NCBI RefSeq assembly: GCF_001592965.1
Contig: NZ_LRPC01000028.1
Location: 558,001 to 622,000 of the forward strand
Direction of reading: 5' to 3'
DNA length: 64,000 bases
From: Roseivirga spongicola
Lineage (GTDB): Bacteria > Bacteroidota > Bacteroidia > Cytophagales > Cyclobacteriaceae
This document shows, piece after piece, positions 43,488-52,691 of this stretch (positions within the stretch are counted from its first letter, which is position 1; each line of letters opens with the position of its first letter). The notes below the pieces were generated by a model. The model had not been told where the DNA came from, ran no database searches, and worked only from the letters and a program-made list of their open reading frames with translations. The position numbers and the translations under genes were made by a program.

Positions 43488-44279
43488 CTAAGCTGTCTTT
43501 GGTTGGTTCAGCAACAATTCCAACTTCTTATTATCTGGCGTTTCTAGCATAGATTTAGTGTACTCATAACCAATTTCGAAAAGCTCTCTAGACTTCTTGA
43601 AGTCAAAAGTTCCGAACTTCCTTAGTTCTGCCGGTTTAATGTACATATCGCAAAACTTGCTACTATACGAAACATTCGCGCTTAGCGCTAGAACAGAAAC
43701 CCTTTCAATCATGCGCTTAGGGCCAGAAAGGTTTGGCTCCTTAATGACTGGCGCCACATTAACCCCAATAATAAAGTCACATCCCTTTTCTTTAAGCACT
43801 TCTGTAGGAAGGTTGTTCAAGATACCACCATCTACATAATAATCTGTTCCAATCTTTATAGGATCGAAAATAAACGGAATACAACAAGAAGCCATAATGG
43901 CTTGCCTTAGAGATCCAGAGCTGAACATTTCCGCTTTGCCTTCATTCAAATTAGTAGTCGAAATGTAAAGCGGTATTTTGGCATCTTCGAAGGTATCTTC
44001 CTCTAAAAAGTTTTTATAAACAGATTCCGTTTTCTGTATGCTTAACAAACCTGTAAAACTAAATGCTGGCCATACCAACTTGAGCAGGCTGGTACTCTCA
44101 AAAATCTTAAGAATCTCTTCTGGCTTATAACCATATGAGTAAAAGGCGGCAGCCATAGAGCCAGCACTAGCTCCACTGAGCATATCTACCTTGATATTGG
44201 CTTCTTCTAATGCTTTTAAAACCCCAAGGTGAGCAAAACCTCTTGCTCCACCTCCTGACAATGCCAATCCTACTTTCAT
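43488..44279 (-). CDS. Patatin-like phospholipase
   Basis: This 263-residue lipid hydrolase of the RssA type has the oxyanion motif SGGGARGFAHLG, nucleophile Ser38 in GASAG and the catalytic Asp150 in VDGGILNN. Residues after 200 (CDMYIKPAELRKFGTFDF) are family-typical. No signal peptide, so it is cytosolic or membrane-associated. It overlaps no gene but lies 1 base after the MBL hydrolase gene, in the same operon. Confidence 0.93.
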   Translation of the reverse strand: MKVGLALSGGGARGFAHLGVLKALEEANIKVDMLSGASAGSMAAAFYSYGYKPEEILKIFESTSLLKLVWPAFSFTGLLSIQKTESVYKNFLEEDTFEDAKIPLYISTTNLNEGKAEMFSSGSLRQAIMASCCIPFIFDPIKIGTDYYVDGGILNNLPTEVLKEKGCDFIIGVNVAPVIKEPNLSGPKRMIERVSVLALSANVSYSSKFCDMYIKPAELRKFGTFDFKKSRELFEIGYEYTKSMLETPDNKKLELLLNQPKTA

Positions 44280-44280
44280 C

Positions 44281-45129
44281 TTAAAGAATCTCTTTTAGCG
44301 GGAAGGTTCTATCTAACCTTACTCCCTTTTCTGTATGCTTAACTGTGCAACACTCATTCACTGAGTCATGTTCTAAAAAGAGTACGTAATTGTGGTCTGC
44401 GGCCTCATTTAGAAACTCCTCCTTTTCCTTTAGCGTCAACAATGGTCTGGTATCATAACCCATTACATAAGGCAGCGGAAGATGACCCACCGAAGGAAGT
44501 AAGTCTGCCATAAAAACAATGGTATGCTCTTTATACTTGATCTTCGGGAGCATTTGTTTATCAGTATGGCCATCGGCTGTTATAATATCAAATTGACTAA
44601 AGGGAGATTTACCGTTGTTCGGCACAAAATGCAAATGACCGCTTTCTTGCATTGGAAGTATATTCTCCTTCAGAAAAGAAGCTTTTTCTCGAGCATTAGG
44701 CTGTGTTGCCCACACCCAGTGTTCTTGATTAGACCAATATTTAGCGTTTGGAAAATGAAGTTCTAATTGTTCTTTATTTTCTCCAACATAGTCAACTCCA
44801 CCACCACAATGGTCGAAATGAAGGTGTGTCAAAAACATGTCGGTAATGTCATTTCTATGGAAACCTGCCTTCTCTAAAGAACCATCTAAAGAGCCTTCTC
44901 CATGTAAATAATAATGGCTAAAGAATTTGGCGTCTTGCTTATTGCCTATGCCGTTGTCAATTAGAATAAGCTGATCACCATCCTCAATCAATAAACAACG
45001 CATGGACCAAGTACATAGGTTATTCTCGTCTGCAGGGTTAGTTCTAGACCAAAGGCTTTTGGGTACTACACCAAACATGGCTCCCCCATCTAGTTTAAAT
45101 TTTCCAGTATCTATTATGTGTAATTTCAT
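44281..45129 (-). CDS. MBL-fold metallo-hydrolase
   Basis: This 282-residue protein has the zinc-binding motif THLHFDHCGG (His102, His104, Asp106, His107), the ligand His in TADGHTDKQMLP and further conserved His near the C-terminus. The layout resembles AHL lactonase-like and AttM-type hydrolases, but the substrate is unknown. It overlaps the upstream gene by 4 bases. Confidence 0.9.
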   Translation of the reverse strand: MKLHIIDTGKFKLDGGAMFGVVPKSLWSRTNPADENNLCTWSMRCLLIEDGDQLILIDNGIGNKQDAKFFSHYYLHGEGSLDGSLEKAGFHRNDITDMFLTHLHFDHCGGGVDYVGENKEQLELHFPNAKYWSNQEHWVWATQPNAREKASFLKENILPMQESGHLHFVPNNGKSPFSQFDIITADGHTDKQMLPKIKYKEHTIVFMADLLPSVGHLPLPYVMGYDTRPLLTLKEKEEFLNEAADHNYVLFLEHDSVNECCTVKHTEKGVRLDRTFPLKEIL

Positions 45130-45791
45130 AAAGTATCTTCAATAATTTTCTTGACGCGTTTACAATCCTCAATCAACTCTCCGTATTCAATATTACGCGC
45201 TGACATTAGGTTATAAAAACTACCTAATAGATTAACGGCCTGATTTGTTTTTAGTGGTGAAGAATCTATAATTCTATCTTCTATAGGATGAAATGCGATT
45301 TCAGAAAGAATGTATGGGTAAACCTGAACAGTAACCAAGTCTTTTATAAACTCGTCTGCTCTACTGACCTCAGCATAATGCACATTATAGAGCGTTACCA
45401 GTTCTTGCCTTAGTTCAAAGCTCGATAATACTTTCAGGTCTCCGGAGTTGATTAATGATTGATAAGTTCCATTGTTACTGTAAAAGTATGGTGTGGTATA
45501 GGTGCTTGTAACATGCGCTCTGGTATAGCGTTCAATAGGCGCATCTGTATACATAAAATTGAATAACTCTCCCGTTAAGGCTATTACCTTTTTGGAAGAC
45601 TCTCTGGCGCTATCTAATGAGGCAATATCTTTCTCAAGGTCTGAAATTAGAGCCTCTTTATACAGCTTTTCCTCTCTGTCCAATTTGCTATTGCTAGCGT
45701 AGTTATCTAAGGTAAAGGCTATGGTTATACCCAAAACCACTACCAAAAGCTCCATGAAATAGGCAGTGTAAGTCTTCCTCTTAGTTTTCAT
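45126..45791 (-). CDS. DUF6090-like membrane-anchored protein
   Basis: This 221-residue protein has one N-terminal TM (FMELLVVVLGITIAFTLDNY, about 12-31) and a periplasmic helical domain (DREEKLYKEALISDLEKDIA). The pattern resembles the Bacteroidota family annotated as DUF6090. Function unknown. First gene of the run with the MBL hydrolase and patatin. Confidence 0.65.
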   Translation of the reverse strand: MKTKRKTYTAYFMELLVVVLGITIAFTLDNYASNSKLDREEKLYKEALISDLEKDIASLDSARESSKKVIALTGELFNFMYTDAPIERYTRAHVTSTYTTPYFYSNNGTYQSLINSGDLKVLSSFELRQELVTLYNVHYAEVSRADEFIKDLVTVQVYPYILSEIAFHPIEDRIIDSSPLKTNQAVNLLGSFYNLMSARNIEYGELIEDCKRVKKIIEDTL

Positions 45792-45811
45792 ATAATTGAT
45801 TGAGCATAAAA

Positions 45812-45837
45812 AAAGTCATTCGTTTAGGAATGACTTT
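45812..45837 (-). terminator. Terminator of accA
   Basis: AAAGTCATTC (45812-45821) pairs with GAATGACTTT (45828-45837). On the minus strand the stem is followed by a run of T, just after the accA stop at 45859. Confidence 0.8.
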
Positions 45838-45858
45838 AAGATACGTTCACAGTTCGAT

Positions 45859-46806
45859 TTATTCAACAACTTCTCCCATATTGGAGAATTTGTCTATTCG
45901 TTGGTTAATCAGCTCTTCGGTACTCAACTTTTGAAGGCTGGCAATTTCTTTCAAGATTCTGTCTTTGACAGTATTGAACATCCAATCGGAATCTCTATGA
46001 GCGCCCCCTAGTGGTTCTTCAATAATACCATCGATTAGACCAAAGCCCTGCATATCTGTAGCAGTAAGCTTTAACGCTTCAGCGGCCTGTTCCTTATAGT
46101 CCCAACTTCTCCAAAGAATTGAAGAACAAGACTCCGGAGAGATTACTGAATACCAAGAGTTTTCAAGCATCAGTACTTTATCTCCAATAGCTATACCAAT
46201 GGCTCCTCCAGAAGCACCTTCACCTATAATAATACAGATAACTGGTACCTTGAGCATAAACATCTCTTTGATGTTACGAGCAATGGCTTCGCCCTGACCT
46301 CTTTCTTCTGCTTCAAAACCAGGATATGCACCAGGAGTGTCTATAAGCGTTACAATAGGTTTATTGAACTTCTCAGCCATTTTGAAAAGCCTCAAAGCCT
46401 TTCTATATCCTTCTGGGTTGGCCATACCAAAGTTTCGCATTTGGCGCTGTTTGGTATTTCTACCCTTCTGCTGCCCTACCAACATTACCGTTTGTCCGTT
46501 GATGGTTCCAAAACCACCAACCATTGCTTTGTCGTCTTTCACGGTTCTATCTCCATGAATTTCAACAAAGTCATCCGTAATGTTATATATATAATCTAGG
46601 GTATATGGTCTTTCAGGATGTCTGCTGAGCTGTACTCTCTGCCAGCGCGTAAGGTTCTTATAAGTCTCCTCCTTTAGCTTCTGAATCTTTTTTTCTAAAG
46701 ATTTTACGTCTTCTGTTACATCTACTCTACTGCTCTCCGCAAGCTGCTTCATTTCTGCTAACTTTCCTTCGAGCTCTACTATCGGTTGTTCAAATTCCAA
46801 AAGCAT
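45859..46806 (-). CDS. accA: Acetyl-CoA carboxylase carboxyltransferase subunit alpha
   Basis: This 315-residue subunit, together with AccD, moves CO2 from biotin to acetyl-CoA in fatty acid synthesis. It has the N-terminal coiled coil (about 1-60), [17 protein letters not shown], and the acetyl-CoA site [15 protein letters not shown] and [10 protein letters not shown]. Length and start agree with AccA. Confidence 0.97.
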   Translation of the reverse strand: MLLEFEQPIVELEGKLAEMKQLAESSRVDVTEDVKSLEKKIQKLKEETYKNLTRWQRVQLSRHPERPYTLDYIYNITDDFVEIHGDRTVKDDKAMVGGFGTINGQTVMLVGQQKGRNTKQRQMRNFGMANPEGYRKALRLFKMAEKFNKPIVTLIDTPGAYPGFEAEERGQGEAIARNIKEMFMLKVPVICIIIGEGASGGAIGIAIGDKVLMLENSWYSVISPESCSSILWRSWDYKEQAAEALKLTATDMQGFGLIDGIIEEPLGGAHRDSDWMFNTVKDRILKEIASLQKLSTEELINQRIDKFSNMGEVVE

Positions 46807-46930
46807 CTCCGTTTGTGATCAAGTTACAAACTTAAATATTAATGTGTTTCCCAACTTATTTTTTTGGCATAAATGCTAGCCCATAGAATTTTACTTAATT
46901 TAAGAGTCGATCGAAAACTCACATTCTTTA

Positions 46931-48007
46931 ATGAATAACACTTTTAATACGGACCTTCGTACCATTAGAAATACCATGCTGATTTTTGCAGCAATTCTAG
47001 GTATTATCATCATAAAAACCCTTTCTGGCCTACTTATCCCATTGGCCTTTGCCTTATTTATAGGTATTCTACTCTCGCCCATTATTAGTTATTTAGACCA
47101 AAAGAAATGGCCATATACGGTAAGTATTACATTGATTACCATTCTTACATTGGGCTTTATTTTCTTAACCGGACTGATAGTTTATGATACTGGGCTTCAG
47201 ATTGTGGGTCAAAAAGACAAGCTACTATCTCAAATTGATGTACGTTTTCAAGAAATACTTTCAGGGCTTTCTTTTATACCTGGGGTAAGCAGCTTGGAGA
47301 CCGATGGTTTTATTGAAACACTCAACAATGTTATTTCTACGGAATTTCTGTTGAACACCTCTGGTGTGGTTGCTAGCTCTGTAGGTTCTTTTACCTTTAA
47401 TTTTATTCTGTGTGCCATCTATTTGGTAGCTGTTCTGGGTAGTATTGTTCGTTATGAAAAGTACATTTCCTACTTAGAAGGTGATGATTCGGTGGGAAAA
47501 GAAAGGCTTATTAATTCATTTGTAGAGGTTAAAACTTCTATAGTAAGCTATATGAAAGTCAAGTTTTTTACCAGCTTCTGTACTGGCCTTTGTTTTGGAA
47601 TAATATGCTTTGCCTTTGGCGTTGACTTTGCCCTTTTCTGGGGATTTTTGGCTTTCTTACTCAACTTCATCCCTACTGTAGGGTCAATTGCTGCTACAAT
47701 TCCACCATTACTTCTCGGACTAATTCAAATCGATTCTGGAGGAAGTTTTACCTTCTTTATCATTCTATTGATAGCTACTCAGTTTATTTGGGGTAATGTA
47801 ATAGAACCTTATGTAATGGGGTCTTCCGTAGCACTCAATACTGTAACTGTAATACTTGGGTTAGTAATTTGGGGGTACATTTGGGGCGTGGCTGGAATGC
47901 TTCTTTCTGTTCCACTAATTGTGATGGCTAGAGTTATTTTATCTCAAATACCAGATGCCGATTTATTGGTAAAACTGATGGGGAGAAGTCAACTAGGAAA
48001 AGATTAA
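46931..48007 (+). CDS. AI-2E family (PerM-type) membrane permease
   Basis: This 358-residue protein has about seven to eight TM segments (first two at 15-50, a loop with a periplasmic helix near 90-140, and a C-terminal block with FLLNFIPTVGSIAATIPP, QFIWGNVIEPYVMGSSV and GMLLSVPLIVMA). These are the family's signature regions. Members act as transporters or Na+/Li+-coupled exporters; the substrate here is unknown. Followed by two small membrane proteins. Confidence 0.9.
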   Translation: MNNTFNTDLRTIRNTMLIFAAILGIIIIKTLSGLLIPLAFALFIGILLSPIISYLDQKKWPYTVSITLITILTLGFIFLTGLIVYDTGLQIVGQKDKLLSQIDVRFQEILSGLSFIPGVSSLETDGFIETLNNVISTEFLLNTSGVVASSVGSFTFNFILCAIYLVAVLGSIVRYEKYISYLEGDDSVGKERLINSFVEVKTSIVSYMKVKFFTSFCTGLCFGIICFAFGVDFALFWGFLAFLLNFIPTVGSIAATIPPLLLGLIQIDSGGSFTFFIILLIATQFIWGNVIEPYVMGSSVALNTVTVILGLVIWGYIWGVAGMLLSVPLIVMARVILSQIPDADLLVKLMGRSQLGKD

Positions 48008-48019
48008 ACACACATATAA

Positions 48020-48262
48020 ATGATGAAACTAATGGATTTATTAGCTATTGGAATGCCGGGAGGCGGAGAAATACTCGTTATTCTAATAATTACTTTCGGT
48101 ATAATTCTGCCTATTGTAGCTATAATTGATATTGCAGGAGCTCGATTTGAAGAAGGGGTTACAAAAGTGCTCTGGGTAGCCATTGTAATCTTTGCTCCAA
48201 TCATAGGCTCGATTATTTACTTCTTAATCGGATATAAGCAGAAGCTGAATAAAAACAATTAG
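48020..48262 (+). CDS. Small PLDc_N-like membrane protein
   Basis: This 80-residue protein has two TMs (about 15-35 and 50-70) and the PLDc_N pattern WVAIVIFAPIIGSIIYFLIG. These resemble the N-terminal membrane segment of cardiolipin synthases, here without a catalytic HKD domain. It lies 12 bases after the permease gene. Confidence 0.7.
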   Translation: MMKLMDLLAIGMPGGGEILVILIITFGIILPIVAIIDIAGARFEEGVTKVLWVAIVIFAPIIGSIIYFLIGYKQKLNKNN

Positions 48263-48279
48263 TCTTTATCCTCATTCAA

Positions 48280-48486
48280 ATGAAGTTTATTATGCTATTT
48301 ATGATAATCGTGTTCTACCTAATTCCTTTTCTGATAGTAATCAGTGCTTTGGTAGATATTCTCAGAAACGAGTTTAACCCACATCAGAATAAGGTGATTT
48401 GGGTTATAGTGGTAATCCTATTGCCTGTATTAGGGTCTATACTCTACTGGATAATTGGAAGAGGGCAGCGAGTTAATCGCTATTGA
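48280..48486 (+). CDS. Second small PLDc_N-like membrane protein
   Basis: This 68-residue protein repeats the pattern of the previous one (NKVIWVIVVILLPVLGSIL, then YWIIGRG). Two TMs. The two adjacent genes look like a tandem pair of small membrane proteins without catalytic domains. Confidence 0.65.
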   Translation: MKFIMLFMIIVFYLIPFLIVISALVDILRNEFNPHQNKVIWVIVVILLPVLGSILYWIIGRGQRVNRY

Positions 48487-48487
48487 G

Positions 48488-48592
48488 TTATACTTCCCAG
48501 TCTTTCTCATGCTTGCTTACTTTAGTATTTGGAGCAACAAAAGGTGCTGCAATAGCAGCTACAAATAGGATGATAACAACGATAATGAACAT
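48488..48592 (-). CDS. Small single-TM protein, 34 residues
   Basis: This 34-codon minus-strand frame encodes MFIIVVIILFVAAIAAPFVA, then PNTKVSKHEKDWEV: one TM helix and a short charged tail. A CATCTTCG sequence is upstream on the minus strand. It is too short to be sure, but the TM plus charged tail is not random-looking, and its stop is one base from the stop of the convergent gene. Confidence 0.4.
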   Translation of the reverse strand: MFIIVVIILFVAAIAAPFVAPNTKVSKHEKDWEV

Positions 48593-48717
48593 ATTCTCTG
48601 TTTTGCTGCGAAGATGCGAATTATATCAAAAGCTGTAAAGCAAAAAATGAGTTTTTCGTGTTGAACTGAACTTAACAACTACTCAAAAAGCACAGCCTTG
48701 CCTATTTTTTTCTAAAG

Positions 48718-49062
48718 CTACTCTGCTGCAACTTCACCCCAATCGGCAATTGCTTGAATTAGGGGAATAAGAGTTTTTCCGAATGCTGTGAGTGAGTATT
48801 CTACTTTTAATGGTGGCTTCTCATGGTATACTTCTCTAAGCACTAACCCATCATCTTCTAAGGCTTGAAGTTGTAAACTTAATGTACGCTCAGTAACGGT
48901 AGGCATACATTTTCTGAGCTCGCTATAACGTAATTTTCCACCGATAAGATGGAATAGAATCACCGTCTTCCACTTACCTCCAATTATGCCCATGGTAAGG
49001 CTAGCACAACAAGGATATTCTCTCCCTTTAAACTTAAATGATTTTGCTTCAACTGACTCCAT
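48718..49062 (-). CDS. HxlR family transcriptional regulator
   Basis: This 114-residue winged-helix protein has the HxlR pattern (CASLTMGIIGGKWKTVILFHL, LRYSELRKCMPTVTERTLSLQ, EYSLTAFGKTLIPL). Two Cys near the N-terminus (YPCCASL, 18-19) could serve in redox or electrophile sensing as in other members. It is divergent from the block that begins with the DUF4437 gene. Confidence 0.93.
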   Translation of the reverse strand: MESVEAKSFKFKGREYPCCASLTMGIIGGKWKTVILFHLIGGKLRYSELRKCMPTVTERTLSLQLQALEDDGLVLREVYHEKPPLKVEYSLTAFGKTLIPLIQAIADWGEVAAE

Positions 49063-49093
49063 ATCTCTATACTATCAATATTGACCGTTATTG

Positions 49094-49140
49094 CAAAGGT
49101 AATACACTATACATACTTTTGCTACTATAATAATTATAGT
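49094..49140. promoter_or_regulatory. Divergent promoters with a 17-base palindrome (HxlR operator candidate)
   Basis: CAAAGGTA (49094-49101) is a TACCTTTG box on the minus strand for hxlR; TACTTTTG (49114-49121) is its plus-strand counterpart. Immediately after is a perfect palindrome, ACTATAAT-A-ATTATAGT (49124-49140), preceded by T, giving the TACT...AGT symmetry known for HxlR/YodB-type operators. Confidence 0.6.
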
Positions 49141-49151
49141 TATAGGATTAG

Positions 49152-49219
49152 AATTCGCTATGGCCTGAATACCACCCTCACAGGAAGCTGTAAGCCACGC
49201 GATATACCTATAGCGAATT
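49152..49219. repeat. Perfect 10-base inverted repeat with 48-base spacer
   Basis: AATTCGCTAT (49152-49161) and ATAGCGAATT (49210-49219) are exact inverse complements. The element ends 21 bases before the DUF4437 start and would fold as a long hairpin in the leader of that transcript. Confidence 0.6.
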
Positions 49220-49240
49220 GATCATTTAAGTGACCACAAA

Positions 49241-50092
49241 ATGAAAATACAATCACAAATCCTAATAGCAGCAATAAGCTTAACAAGCTTTATTTCTTGC
49301 ATTGAAAATAAATCTACAACAGAAGAAACCACCAGTACGACCATCGAAAACCCCACCAATGCAGTAGTACTGAGTTCGGAGGTAAACTGGGAAAAGCTAA
49401 ATCCAGCTCGGGGCGATGCCAGCCCGCAGGCAGGTACTCTTTGGGGCGATAGAAATGCAGAAGTTCCTACAGGGTTTCTGGCCAAATTTGTAGATGGATT
49501 CTCATCGCCACCACATATCCACAATGTCACGTATAGGGCGGTAGTCATCAGCGGAAGCATCCACAACGATGATTCTTCAGCTGAAAAAATGTGGATGAAA
49601 CCTGGAAGCTTTTGGACACAGCCCGTTGGCGAGGCACACATCACAGCCGCGCAAGGTGATGAAAACATTGCCTACGTAGAAATTGACCATGGTCCGTACT
49701 TGGTAAAACCCACCGAAGAAGCTTTTGACAATGGTGAACGCCCTGTAAATATTGACGCATCAAATGTAGTATGGCTGGGCAGCGATAAAGCAGAGTGGAT
49801 TGCTCCGAACAGCGGTGCCGCTCTTAGCTTTTTGTGGAAAAGTGAAAACCTAAAAGGGCTATTCATCAAACTGCCCCAAGGATTTAAAGGCCACATCAAC
49901 AGCGAAGGCGATATTTTTCATGCTGTAGTTATTCAGGGAGACTTGGCCTACACTCTGCCCCAAAGCGGAGAAACCAAAAGCTTGGATCCTGGAAGCTACT
50001 TTACATCATCGGCCAAAGCCAAACATGAGGTGAGCACCAACGAAGAAGTGGTGATTTATGTGCGGACAAATGGGGAATTGGAAGTGAGGTAA
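49241..50092 (+). CDS. DUF4437 cupin-type lipoprotein
   Basis: This 283-residue lipoprotein (LTSFISC lipobox at about 20) has two cupin-like halves of the ChrR/DUF4437 type: [36 protein letters not shown], and in the second half [20 protein letters not shown]. Function unknown. It heads a run of genes (SDR, membrane protein, AraC) and is divergent from hxlR. Confidence 0.85.
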   Translation: MKIQSQILIAAISLTSFISCIENKSTTEETTSTTIENPTNAVVLSSEVNWEKLNPARGDASPQAGTLWGDRNAEVPTGFLAKFVDGFSSPPHIHNVTYRAVVISGSIHNDDSSAEKMWMKPGSFWTQPVGEAHITAAQGDENIAYVEIDHGPYLVKPTEEAFDNGERPVNIDASNVVWLGSDKAEWIAPNSGAALSFLWKSENLKGLFIKLPQGFKGHINSEGDIFHAVVIQGDLAYTLPQSGETKSLDPGSYFTSSAKAKHEVSTNEEVVIYVRTNGELEVR

Positions 50093-50212
50093 ATCAAAAC
50101 TTCATCGTTTTCTCCAAAAAGTATACAGCTTACGAAAATGTGTATAATGCCACAGGCATAGAGCCAATGCATCTTTGTACCATCAAAAAAGCACAACGAT
50201 TTAAAACGTTAC

Positions 50213-51169
50213 ATGATGAGTACAACAAACCCATTTGGCAAAAAAGGCTGGACGCCCGACAGAATAAAAGATTTGAGCGGTAAAACATTTGTGATTACCG
50301 GAACCACCAGTGGTACGGGTTATGAAGCTGCCCGTATTCTCCTTTCTAAAGATGCAAAAGTGGTGATGCTAAACCGCAACCCTAAAAAAGCGGCCGATAC
50401 CATCGCACAACTCAAACATTTGCTGGGCAATAAGATTGACGTCCTCAACATCACTATGGACTTGGGCAATCAAGATTCAGTGAAAAAAGCCGCTACCGAA
50501 GTGCTGGAAAAAGTAGACCGCATTGACGCTTTGATGTGCAATGGCGCCATTGCGCAAACTCCAAATCGACAAACAACCGAAGAAGGTTGGGAAATGCAAA
50601 TGGGTGTCAACTACTTCGGGCATTTCACGCTTCAAGCTTTGCTATTCCCAATGATCGAAAAATCTAGCGGACGCATCGTTACTGTAGGCAGTATGGGATA
50701 CGATATGGGGCTAAAGACCATCAAATTTGACGACCTAAATTGGGACAAAGACTACACACCCAACGATGCTTACAGTCAAAGTAAGTTGGCGCAAATCATG
50801 TCTATGTACGAACTAAATGCCAGATTAAAAGCCGCTGGTAAAACCCATGTTAAAGCCTATGCGTGCCATCCAGGTTCTTCTAGAACTTCATTGATTGCTA
50901 CCAATGGTAGTTTTATGATGAAATTAATTTTTGGAATCATGAAATTAACGCCACTTACGCAACCAGCCGAAAATGGCGCTTATCCAGAATTGATGTGCGC
51001 CACGGAGCCCGATTTAGACCAAACCGCATTTTATGGCCCCACCGGACGTAACAATTGGACAGGCCCGGTTGGTCCGCACGAACTAAAACCCCATGCCAAA
51101 GACAAGGCTGTAGCTAAAAGATTATGGGATCTTTCGGAAAAGGAAACGGGTGTAAAGTGGAACCTGTAA
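50213..51169 (+). CDS. Short-chain dehydrogenase/reductase
   Basis: This 318-residue SDR has the nucleotide motif TGTTSGTG (29-36), the NG motif in CNGAIAQ and the catalytic Tyr-x3-Lys in YSQSKLAQ. The pattern (oxidoreductase with PENGAYPELMCA and YGPTGRNNWTGPVG near the end) resembles retinol-dehydrogenase-like SDRs. Substrate unknown. The codon use of this stretch appears more GC-rich than that of its neighbours. Confidence 0.9.
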   Translation: MMSTTNPFGKKGWTPDRIKDLSGKTFVITGTTSGTGYEAARILLSKDAKVVMLNRNPKKAADTIAQLKHLLGNKIDVLNITMDLGNQDSVKKAATEVLEKVDRIDALMCNGAIAQTPNRQTTEEGWEMQMGVNYFGHFTLQALLFPMIEKSSGRIVTVGSMGYDMGLKTIKFDDLNWDKDYTPNDAYSQSKLAQIMSMYELNARLKAAGKTHVKAYACHPGSSRTSLIATNGSFMMKLIFGIMKLTPLTQPAENGAYPELMCATEPDLDQTAFYGPTGRNNWTGPVGPHELKPHAKDKAVAKRLWDLSEKETGVKWNL

Positions 51170-51195
51170 ATTAGAAACCTATAATAATTTGAATT

Positions 51196-51708
51196 ATGGA
51201 CATACTAAAAGCAGCTACTGATTGGGCCAAAGCTGAACTCATATCTACGCCATTCTTCGCTCTGGCAGGAATGGTATTCATCTCCATGAGCATTGGTTTT
51301 TGGCAAGTGGGTAAAACCGATTTAGCCAAAGCTTACATCATTCCCACCTTAGTGGCGGGTATATTACTGGTGATTATCGGAGCAGGACTTTTCTTTATCA
51401 ACAAGAACCGAATAAACCAGTTTCAAACGGCTTATCAAGAAAATAGAGTGGCTTTTATAGATTCCGAAATTACCCGTGCCGAAGCCACTTTAAAAGAATA
51501 CAAAAACGTTGTATTTACAGCCATTCCCATCATTATAGCGGTTTGCGCTGCTGTGCTTTTATTTGTAAACCCACCCGGCTGGCGCGCCAGCATGATTACC
51601 ACCATAGCCATGCTTGCAGTGATCATGCTCATAGACGGTTTGGCGCATGCACGCATAGCGGAGTACAACGAGCACCTCATTCAAGCGCGAAAAGAAATAC
51701 AGGAGTAA
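51196..51708 (+). CDS. Four-TM membrane protein of unknown function
   Basis: This 170-residue protein has TM segments at about 18-36, 47-69, 103-122 and 130-150 separated by a short acidic loop (QFQTAYQENRVAFIDSEIT). I do not recognise a family. It is preceded by the SDR gene and followed, one base later, by the AraC gene, so it is in the same run. Confidence 0.7.
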   Translation: MDILKAATDWAKAELISTPFFALAGMVFISMSIGFWQVGKTDLAKAYIIPTLVAGILLVIIGAGLFFINKNRINQFQTAYQENRVAFIDSEITRAEATLKEYKNVVFTAIPIIIAVCAAVLLFVNPPGWRASMITTIAMLAVIMLIDGLAHARIAEYNEHLIQARKEIQE

Positions 51709-51709
51709 A

Positions 51710-52621
51710 ATGCAGCACTTCAAAACACTTTCGGCTTATCTAGCATACTTGGAATTGCCTCGCCCAGAGCACCCCATGTTTAGTCTTTTTTCCTCTTTAA
51801 GCGATGGCTTTTTGCCCTGTCCTAAAGAAAGCTCGCCACCCATTACCAACGATTGCTACACGATCAGCTTTAAAAAATTCGTACAAGGTGATTTGACCTA
51901 CGGCCGAACTAAGTATGATTTCACCAATGGAGCTTTATTTTTTATCGCCCCCAGACAAGTGCTACAATGGACTGACGCTGCGGTTTTTGAACAAAAAGGT
52001 TTCTCCATCAACTTTCATGAGGATTTTATAAAAGGCACTGAATTGGCGCACCAGATTAAGAAATATGGTTTCTTTTCGTATTCAGCCAATGAAGCACTTC
52101 ATCTTTCACCCAAAGAAGAAAAGCAAATAGAGCTGATTGTTGAAAATATCGAACTGGAATATCAGAGCAATCCCGATTCCTTTAGCAAAGAAATTATCAT
52201 TTCGCATTTAGGCACTTTATTAAAATATGCCCAGCGCTTTTACGAGCGGCAATTTATCCACCGCACAGAATTATCCACCGACTTGCTGGAGCGCTTTAAT
52301 AAGCAAGTGGAAGCTTATTTTGATTCAGGACAATTACAGGAAAACGGAATTCCCAGCATTGAACAAATTGCCGAGCAGCTTTCCGTTTCGCAACGCTATC
52401 TCAGCGACACGTTAAAAAAAGAGACCGGCAAAACCAGCACCGAGCATCTGCAATTGTATTTGATTGACGAAGCCAAGAATATTTTGCTGGACCCCAACAA
52501 AACTGTAGCTCAAGTAGCTTACGAATTGGGCTTTGAATACCCGCCCTATTTTTCACGCCTTTTCAAAAAGAAAGAAGGCATTAGCCCTACGGAGTATCGG
52601 GAGAAGTATAGCTTGAATTAG
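51710..52621 (+). CDS. AraC-family transcriptional regulator
   Basis: This 303-residue protein has an N-terminal cupin-like sensor part and two C-terminal helix-turn-helix motifs (EQIAEQLSVSQRYLSDTLKK and VAQVAYELGFEYPPYFSRLF). The ligand is unknown. It is the last gene of the run headed by the DUF4437 gene and likely controls that run. Confidence 0.93.
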   Translation: MQHFKTLSAYLAYLELPRPEHPMFSLFSSLSDGFLPCPKESSPPITNDCYTISFKKFVQGDLTYGRTKYDFTNGALFFIAPRQVLQWTDAAVFEQKGFSINFHEDFIKGTELAHQIKKYGFFSYSANEALHLSPKEEKQIELIVENIELEYQSNPDSFSKEIIISHLGTLLKYAQRFYERQFIHRTELSTDLLERFNKQVEAYFDSGQLQENGIPSIEQIAEQLSVSQRYLSDTLKKETGKTSTEHLQLYLIDEAKNILLDPNKTVAQVAYELGFEYPPYFSRLFKKKEGISPTEYREKYSLN

Positions 52622-52679
52622 AAATGGAAATGCCAAGAATTTCCTGTGATCATCATTTTTACATATCGCAAATTATAGA

Positions 52680-52687
52680 TATATTTG
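52680..52687 (+). promoter_or_regulatory. TAnnTTTG box, start codon 5 bases downstream
   Basis: TATATTTG at 52680-52687 is the Bacteroidota -7 element for the gene at 52692. The normal distance from this box to the RNA start implies a leader of zero or a few bases. Confidence 0.5.
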
Positions 52688-52691
52688 TGTC

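Noticed and set aside
49152-49219. Integron attC site
   Set aside because: The inverted repeat lacks the conserved R-box ends (GTTRRRY/RYYYAAC) and there is no integrase or cassette series.
49222-49668. 148-codon reverse frame opposite the DUF4437 gene
   Set aside because: It is the shadow of a clear cupin lipoprotein gene and has no signal or motif of its own.
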